From contig JAQGMR010000036.1 of the NCBI GenBank assembly GCA_028292265.1, positions 1-39,909 on the forward strand: DNA of 39,909 nucleotides. Direction: 5' to 3'. Below, piece after piece: positions 33,963 to 39,909 of this stretch. Under the pieces are notes generated by a model. The model was not told the DNA's origin and made no database searches. It saw only the letters and a list, made by a program, of their open reading frames with translations. The first letter of the stretch is position 1. Each line of letters opens with the position of its first letter. The stretch comes from Herminiimonas sp. GTDB taxonomy: Bacteria > Pseudomonadota > Gammaproteobacteria > Burkholderiales > Burkholderiaceae_D. The position numbers were made by a program, and so were the translations under genes.

Positions 33963-36900
33963 ATGAATTTATCCCGTCCGTTCATCCTGCGGCCGGTTGC
34001 GACTTCGCTGCTGATGGTCGCCATCATGCTGGTCGGCATCCTGGCCTACCGCATACTTCCCCTTTCCGCTCTGCCGGAAGTCGATTACCCGACCATCCAG
34101 GTCATCACTCTGTATCCAGGCGCCAGCCCGGACGTCATGGCTTCGTCCGTTACGGCGCCGCTGGAGCGCCAGTTCGGCCAGATGCCAGGCTTGAATCAGA
34201 TGTCGTCCAACAGTTCTGGCGGCGCCTCGGTAATTACGCTGCAATTCAGCCTTGCCCTGCCACTCGATATCGCCGAGCAGGAAGTGCAGGCTGCCATCAA
34301 TGCCGGCGCCAACCTGCTGCCAACAGATTTGCCGGCGCCGCCGATTTACAGCAAGGTAAATCCGGCCGACACGCCGATCATGACGCTGGCGCTGACCTCA
34401 AAGTCGCTGCCGCTAACACAGCTGCAAAGTCTGGCAGACACGCGCCTCGCGCAGAAAATTTCCCAGCTACCGGGAGTCGGTCTCGTTTCGTTGTCCGGTG
34501 GGCAGCGTCCAGCGGTCCGCATCCAGGCCAATCCGTCAACGCTGGCGGCTTACAACCTCGGCATTGAAGACCTTCGCACGGCCATCGGCAATGCCAATGT
34601 GAATCAGGCCAAGGGCAGCTTCGACGGCCCGACGCGCGCCTACACCATCGACGCCAACGACCAGTTGCGTACGGAAGACGACTACCGGGCCATCGTCATT
34701 GCCTACCGCAAGGGTTCTCCGGTGCGGCTCTCCGATGTGGCCGAGGTGATCGACTCCGCCGAAAACTTGCGACAGGCGGCGTGGGTGAATGAATCGCCCG
34801 CCATCATCATGAACATCCAGCGCCAGCCAGGCGCCAACGTGATCGAGGTAGTGGACCGGGTGCGGCAACTGCTGCCGCAATTGCAGGCCGCCCTGCCCGC
34901 CGCCATCGATGTGGCGGTGCTATCGGACCGAACCACGACCATCCGCGCCTCGGTCAAGGACGTGCAGTTTGAACTGATGCTGTCAGTGGCGCTGGTCGTC
35001 ATGGTGATCTTCGTCTTTCTGCGCAGCGTCTCGGCCACGGTTATTCCGAGCGTTGCGGTGCCGCTGTCGCTGGTCGGCACCTTCGGCGTGATGTACCTGG
35101 CCGGCTTCTCGCTCAACAACCTGACGTTGATGGCGCTGACGATTTCCACCGGCTTTGTGGTGGACGACGCGATCGTCATGATCGAAAACATCGCCCGCGA
35201 CATCGAGGAAGGCGAGCACCCAATGCAGGCGGCGCTGAAGGGCTCGGCGCAGATCGGCTTTACCATCCTGTCGCTGACGATTTCGCTGATAGCGGTGCTG
35301 ATTCCTTTACTCTTCATGGGTGACATCGTCGGCCGTCTGTTCCGTGAATTCGCCATTACGCTGTCGGTCACCATCATCATTTCGGCCGTCGTTTCACTGA
35401 CGCTAACGCCGATGATGTGCGCCCGCCTCCTGCGCCATACCCCGGAAGAAAAGCAGGGCCGCTTCTACCATGCCTCCGGCAAGTTTTTTGAGCGTGTCAT
35501 CGCGCGCTACGGCGTGTGGCTGAACTGGGTACTGGATCGTCAGGCGGCGACGCTGGTGGTTGCCATTGTTACCCTCGGCATTACGGTGCTGCTGTACCTC
35601 CTGATACCGAAAGGCTTCTTCCCAGTACAGGATACTGGCGTGATCCAGGGCGTGTCCGAAGCGTCACAGTCTATTTCCTTCCCTGCCATGGCGGAACGAC
35701 AGCAAGCGCTGGCGCGCGTGATACTGCAGGATCCGGCAGTGGACAACCTCTCATCCTTCATCGGCGTCGATGGGGTCAACACCACGATGAACAGCGGCCG
35801 CATCCAGATCAACCTCAAGCCCCGTGACGAACGCGGCGTCAGCGCGACCCAGGTGATACAACGGCTGCAAAACAAGCTGGCCGACCTGGAAGGCATTTCG
35901 CTTTTCATGCAACCGGTACAAGACCTGACGATTGAAACGCGGGTTAGCCGCACGCAATACCAATTCACGGTAGAAGACGCCGATCCGGGGCAAGTGTCAA
36001 CCTGGACACCAAAGCTCGTGGACCGTCTTTCGAAGTTGCCGGAACTGCGCGATGTCGCCAGCGACCTGCAGGACCAAGGACTGCAAGCCTCCATCCTGAT
36101 TGATCGCAACACCGCGTCGCGTCTTGGCGTGACGCCGGCCAGCATCGACAACACGCTTTACAGCGCCTTTGGGCAGCGCCTGGTTTCGACGATTTTCACG
36201 CAAACGAATCAATACCGGGTGGTGCTGGAAGTAAAGCCGGAGTTCCAGAAAGGTCCCGAGGCGCTGCGGAATATTTTTGTTACGAGCAGCAATGGCACGC
36301 AGGTTCCGCTGTCGGCAATCAGCAGCATTACCGAGCAGTCCACGCCGCTTGTGGTCAGCCATATCGGGCAATTCCCCGCCACCACGGTGTCGTTCAACCT
36401 GGCGCCGAACGTGGCTCTGGGCGATGCGGTAAAGGCCATCGAAAAAGCGAAGGCCGAGATAGGCCTGCCGGCCAGCACGCAGATCAACTTCCAGGGCGCG
36501 GCGCAGGCATTCAGGTCATCGCTTTCCAACCAGCTTCTGCTTATTCTCGCTGCCATCGTCACGGTCTACATCGTGCTGGGCGTGCTTTATGAAAGTTATA
36601 TCCACCCGATCACGATCCTGTCCACCCTGCCTTCGGCCGGCATGGGTGCGTTGCTGGCGCTGATGCTGGCCGGCAGTGACCTTGGCATCATCGCGGTGAT
36701 CGGCATCATCCTGCTGATCGGAATCGTGAAGAAGAACGCCATCATGATGATCGACTTCGCGCTGGATGCGGAGCGCCGGGAAGGCATGGCGCCGCGCGAC
36801 GCAATCTTTCAGGCTTGCCTGCTGCGCTTTCGCCCGATCCTGATGACGACCATGGCTGCTCTTCTGGGTGCCCTGCCGTTGATGCTGGGCGGTGGCGCTG

Positions 36901-37130
36901 GCTCGGAACTGCGCCATCCGCTGGGCATCAGCATTGTCGGCGGCCTGATCGTAAGCCAGGTGTTGACACTGTTCACGACGCCGGTGATCTATCTCGGCTT
37001 TGACGGCCTCGCGCGCCGCGTGCGGCAGCGCTTCGGCAATGGCGAGCGGACCAACGAGGCGTTTGAGGAAGACGACAACGAAGACTATGACGGCGCGCGG
37101 CCGGACGCACCCCGATCGGGGCCGGCATGA
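33963..37130 (+). CDS. mdtB: MdtB-like RND efflux permease
   Basis: A 1055-residue RND pump subunit beginning [20 protein letters not shown], as MdtB-type proteins do. Proton-relay aspartates are in [15 protein letters not shown] (helix 4). The second-half helices and the [20 protein letters not shown] segment match the family. In E. coli MdtB and MdtC form a mixed trimer that exports bile salts, novobiocin and related compounds with MdtA and TolC. The start at 33963 follows the mdtA stop directly; the frame is open 43 codons further upstream inside mdtA, but that part has no pump-like sequence. The end overlaps mdtC by four bases (ATGA). Confidence 0.92.
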   Translation: MNLSRPFILRPVATSLLMVAIMLVGILAYRILPLSALPEVDYPTIQVITLYPGASPDVMASSVTAPLERQFGQMPGLNQMSSNSSGGASVITLQFSLALPLDIAEQEVQAAINAGANLLPTDLPAPPIYSKVNPADTPIMTLALTSKSLPLTQLQSLADTRLAQKISQLPGVGLVSLSGGQRPAVRIQANPSTLAAYNLGIEDLRTAIGNANVNQAKGSFDGPTRAYTIDANDQLRTEDDYRAIVIAYRKGSPVRLSDVAEVIDSAENLRQAAWVNESPAIIMNIQRQPGANVIEVVDRVRQLLPQLQAALPAAIDVAVLSDRTTTIRASVKDVQFELMLSVALVVMVIFVFLRSVSATVIPSVAVPLSLVGTFGVMYLAGFSLNNLTLMALTISTGFVVDDAIVMIENIARDIEEGEHPMQAALKGSAQIGFTILSLTISLIAVLIPLLFMGDIVGRLFREFAITLSVTIIISAVVSLTLTPMMCARLLRHTPEEKQGRFYHASGKFFERVIARYGVWLNWVLDRQAATLVVAIVTLGITVLLYLLIPKGFFPVQDTGVIQGVSEASQSISFPAMAERQQALARVILQDPAVDNLSSFIGVDGVNTTMNSGRIQINLKPRDERGVSATQVIQRLQNKLADLEGISLFMQPVQDLTIETRVSRTQYQFTVEDADPGQVSTWTPKLVDRLSKLPELRDVASDLQDQGLQASILIDRNTASRLGVTPASIDNTLYSAFGQRLVSTIFTQTNQYRVVLEVKPEFQKGPEALRNIFVTSSNGTQVPLSAISSITEQSTPLVVSHIGQFPATTVSFNLAPNVALGDAVKAIEKAKAEIGLPASTQINFQGAAQAFRSSLSNQLLLILAAIVTVYIVLGVLYESYIHPITILSTLPSAGMGALLALMLAGSDLGIIAVIGIILLIGIVKKNAIMMIDFALDAERREGMAPRDAIFQACLLRFRPILMTTMAALLGALPLMLGGGAGSELRHPLGISIVGGLIVSQVLTLFTTPVIYLGFDGLARRVRQRFGNGERTNEAFEEDDNEDYDGARPDAPRSGPA

Positions 37131-39909
37131 ACCCGTCCGCCATCTTCATCAAGCGCTCCGTCGCAACCACGCTCTTGACGATCGGTGTGGCGCTGGCAGG
37201 TATCGTTTCCTTCGGACTGTTGCCGGTCTCGCCGCTGCCGCAGGTTGATTTCCCGACGATTTCTGTCTCGGCGTCGCTGCCCGGGGCCAGCCCGGAAACC
37301 ATGGCTGCGACCGTCGCCACGCCGCTGGAGCGCTCGCTCGGCCGGATCGCCGGCATCACCGAAATGACGTCTGGCAGTTCACTCGGCTCGGCCCGCATCA
37401 CGCTGCAGTTCGACCTGAGCCGGGATATCGACGGCGCGGCACGTGACGTGCAGGCCGCAATCAACGCGGCGCGCGCCGACTTGCCGACTTCGCTGCGCAG
37501 CAACCCGACCTATCGCAAGGTGAACCCGGCCGATGCGCCGATCATGATTCTCGCATTGACGTCCGACAGCATGACGCGCGGGCAAATGTATGACGCCGCC
37601 TCCACCGTCATGCAACAGAAGCTGTCGCAAGTCCAGGGCATCGGTCAGGTCAGCGTTGGCGGCAGTTCTCTGCCCGCCGTCCGGGTGGAACTGAACCCCA
37701 TGGCGCTGAACAAATACGGCGTCGGCCTGGAAGACGTGCGCAATTCCCTGACCACCACCAACGCCAACCGTCCCAAGGGATTTGTCGAAGACGGCGACCG
37801 GCAGTGGCAAATCTACACCGACGATCAGGCCAAGAAGGCGGAGCAGTACAAGCCGCTGATTGTGAGCTACCGCAACGGCTCGCCCGTCCTGCTGTCCGAC
37901 GTCGGCGAGGTGACCGACTCGGTCGAAGACTTGCGCAACGCCGGCATTGCCAACGGCAAGCCCTCGGTGCTGGTGATCTTGAACCGTCAGCCTAACGCCA
38001 ACATCATCGAAACGGTCGACCGCGTGCGCGCACTGCTGCCGCAGGTGCAGGCTTCAATACCCGGCGCGATTGACATGCAGGTGGTGCTCGACCAGACCAT
38101 GACCATCCGGGCCTCGCTCAAGGATGTGGAACGTACGCTGCTGATTTCCATTGCGTTGGTGATCATGGTGGTGTTCCTGTTCCTGCGCAATGTGCGGGCC
38201 AGTCTGATCCCCAGTGTCGCCGTGCCAATTTCATTGCTCGGCACCTTTGGCATCATGTACCTGCTCGGCTACAGCCTGGACAACTTCTCGCTGATGGCGC
38301 TTACGATTTCCACCGGCTTCGTGGTGGACGATGCGATCGTGGTGCTGGAGAACGTGTCACGCCACATGGAGGAAGGCATGTCGCCGATGCGGGCCGCTCT
38401 ACGCGGTGCGCGTGAAGTCGGCTTTACCGTCATGTCGATGAGCATTTCTCTGGTCGCGGTGTTCCTGCCGATGTTGCTCATGGGCGGCCTGGTCGGCAGG
38501 TATTTCCATGAATTCGCAGTGACGCTTTCGGTTGCGGTGCTGGTGTCCCTGGTGGTGTCCCTCACCACCACGCCGATGATGTGCGCGCGCCTCTTGCGGC
38601 CCGTCGCTGACATCAAGCATGGCCGCCTGTACAACGCCACCGAGCGTGGCTTTGTGTGGCTGCATGACCGGTATCGTGGCAGTCTTGATTTTGCCTTGCG
38701 CCACAGTTTCATGACCGCCCTCGTCATGCTGGCTGTGGTCGCCCTCAACATCTGGCTCTATACCGTCGTGCCAAAGGGCTTCTTCCCGCAGCAGGATACC
38801 GGCCGCATTGTGGGCAATATCCAGGCTGACCAGGCAACGTCGTTTCAGGCGATGCAGCCGAAGATGACAACCTTTGTCAACATCGTGCAGTCCGATCCCG
38901 CGGTGGAGTCCGTAACCGGCTTCACCGGCGGTTCCCAGCGCAATACTGGCTCGGTATTCATTTCGCTCAAGCCGCTGGAGGAGCGCAAGGTGAGCGCGGA
39001 TGAAGTCATCAATCGGCTGCGTCCGAAGTTGGCCAAGGTGCCGGGTGGCAGCCTGTTCCTGCAGGCGGCGCAAGACATCCGGGTTGGCGGACGCGGCGCC
39101 AATGCGCAATACCAGTACACCCTCCAGGGCGACAACCTGGAAGACCTTGTCAGCTGGTCGCCGCGTGTGCTGCAGGCGCTGCGCGAAGTGCCCGAACTGA
39201 CTGACGTCAATACCAGCCAGCAGGACCGGGGACTGCAAATTACGCTTACCGTCGACCGCGACACTGCGGCGCGCCTGGGTGTGACGCAAAAGAATATTGA
39301 CGCGACCCTGTACGACGCTTTTGGCCAGCGCCAAGCCTCGGTAATCTACGAGCAGCGCAACCAGTACCACGTCATCATGGAGGTCGCGCCGGAGTTCTGG
39401 CAACGGCCCGACGCCCTCGATAACATCTTCGTGCGCAGCAGCACCGGCAGCATGGTGCCGCTGGCTGCTTTTTCGCGATTTGAGCCGACCAGCACCACAC
39501 TGTCTGTCAACCATCAGGGCCAGTTCGCGGCCATGACGATCTCCTTTAATCTCGCCCCCAATGTGGTGCTGAGCAATGCGACGAGCGCGCTGGACAATGC
39601 GGTAGCCGCCATTGGCATGCCGGGCACGATCCATGGCAGCTTCCAGGGCACTGCCAAGGTGTTCCAGGATTCCTTCAAGAGCTTGCCCTTCCTGATCCTG
39701 GCATCGCTGGCCACCATCTATATCGTGCTGGGCATGCTGTATGAAAGTACGGTGCACCCCATCACCATTCTCTCTACCCTGCCCTCGGCCGGCGTGGGCG
39801 CGCTGCTTGCGCTTTTGCTGTGCAATATGGAGCTCTCGATCATGGCCTTCATCGGCATCGTGCTGCTGATTGGCATCGTCAAGAAGAACGCCATCATGAT
39901 GATTGACTT
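37127..39909 (+). CDS. mdtC: MdtC-like RND efflux permease (partial, cut by window end)
   Basis: The first 927 residues of a pump subunit, open to the end of the window. It begins [20 protein letters not shown] and has [16 protein letters not shown] [20 protein letters not shown], the relay aspartates in [15 protein letters not shown], and [20 protein letters not shown] at the start of the second half. The sequence stops after [11 protein letters not shown] within the late helices; about 100-130 residues are missing compared with the usual length. The ATGA overlap with mdtB and the paralogy to it mark it as the second permease of the MdtABC-type pump. It has no internal stop. Confidence 0.92.
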   Translation, partial: MNPSAIFIKRSVATTLLTIGVALAGIVSFGLLPVSPLPQVDFPTISVSASLPGASPETMAATVATPLERSLGRIAGITEMTSGSSLGSARITLQFDLSRDIDGAARDVQAAINAARADLPTSLRSNPTYRKVNPADAPIMILALTSDSMTRGQMYDAASTVMQQKLSQVQGIGQVSVGGSSLPAVRVELNPMALNKYGVGLEDVRNSLTTTNANRPKGFVEDGDRQWQIYTDDQAKKAEQYKPLIVSYRNGSPVLLSDVGEVTDSVEDLRNAGIANGKPSVLVILNRQPNANIIETVDRVRALLPQVQASIPGAIDMQVVLDQTMTIRASLKDVERTLLISIALVIMVVFLFLRNVRASLIPSVAVPISLLGTFGIMYLLGYSLDNFSLMALTISTGFVVDDAIVVLENVSRHMEEGMSPMRAALRGAREVGFTVMSMSISLVAVFLPMLLMGGLVGRYFHEFAVTLSVAVLVSLVVSLTTTPMMCARLLRPVADIKHGRLYNATERGFVWLHDRYRGSLDFALRHSFMTALVMLAVVALNIWLYTVVPKGFFPQQDTGRIVGNIQADQATSFQAMQPKMTTFVNIVQSDPAVESVTGFTGGSQRNTGSVFISLKPLEERKVSADEVINRLRPKLAKVPGGSLFLQAAQDIRVGGRGANAQYQYTLQGDNLEDLVSWSPRVLQALREVPELTDVNTSQQDRGLQITLTVDRDTAARLGVTQKNIDATLYDAFGQRQASVIYEQRNQYHVIMEVAPEFWQRPDALDNIFVRSSTGSMVPLAAFSRFEPTSTTLSVNHQGQFAAMTISFNLAPNVVLSNATSALDNAVAAIGMPGTIHGSFQGTAKVFQDSFKSLPFLILASLATIYIVLGMLYESTVHPITILSTLPSAGVGALLALLLCNMELSIMAFIGIVLLIGIVKKNAIMMID

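Overview
The window is 39.9 kb of GC-rich chromosome that reads like a Burkholderiales betaproteobacterium. My guess is a soil or plant-associated member near Oxalobacteraceae (Noviherbaspirillum or Herbaspirillum type), based on gene content and protein style only. No rRNA, tRNA, CRISPR array or phage module is visible. The only mobile-element trace is the end of an IS3-family element at the left edge.

Left part (1-6.9 kb): the IS3-type transposase end and its terminal repeat; a small secreted PsiF-like protein preceded by two copies of a 12-bp palindrome; two small proteins of unknown function; an MFS transporter divergent from an AraC-type regulator; a lipoprotein type-B carboxylesterase with a strong terminator; a CsbD-like stress protein; and a small Asp-rich lipoprotein.

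Middle part (7-18.2 kb): a TRAP-TAXI uptake system (binding protein, internal terminator-like hairpin, fused membrane subunit); the co-chaperone pair cbpA-cbpM; a tightly overlapping three-gene operon of an uncharacterised 139-aa protein, a double-domain KaiC-like ATPase and a soluble hybrid histidine kinase; a small glycine-zipper exported protein; and a 722-aa ankyrin-repeat protein with a long basic disordered N-terminus.

Aromatic-acid region (18.4-24.1 kb): a flavin monooxygenase, a hotdog thioesterase, a MarR regulator, a Leu/Ile/Val-type ABC binding protein and a feruloyl-CoA-synthase-like ligase, all on the plus strand. A perfect inverted repeat upstream of the first gene is a good MarR operator candidate. 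The layout suggests uptake, CoA activation, ring hydroxylation and thioester release of an aromatic acid, but the substrate is inferred.

Right part (24.2-39.9 kb): an efflux-rich block. A DctB-like sensor fused to an active-looking GGDEF domain lies downstream of an RND permease-adaptor pair. A DHA2-type MFS exporter follows, divergent from an mdtABC-type RND operon whose mdtC runs off the right edge. No outer-membrane channel gene is present in the window.

The most unusual items are the KaiC-like/kinase/139-aa operon, the ankyrin protein, the two palindromic operator candidates and the long low-complexity tail on the MdtA-like adaptor.
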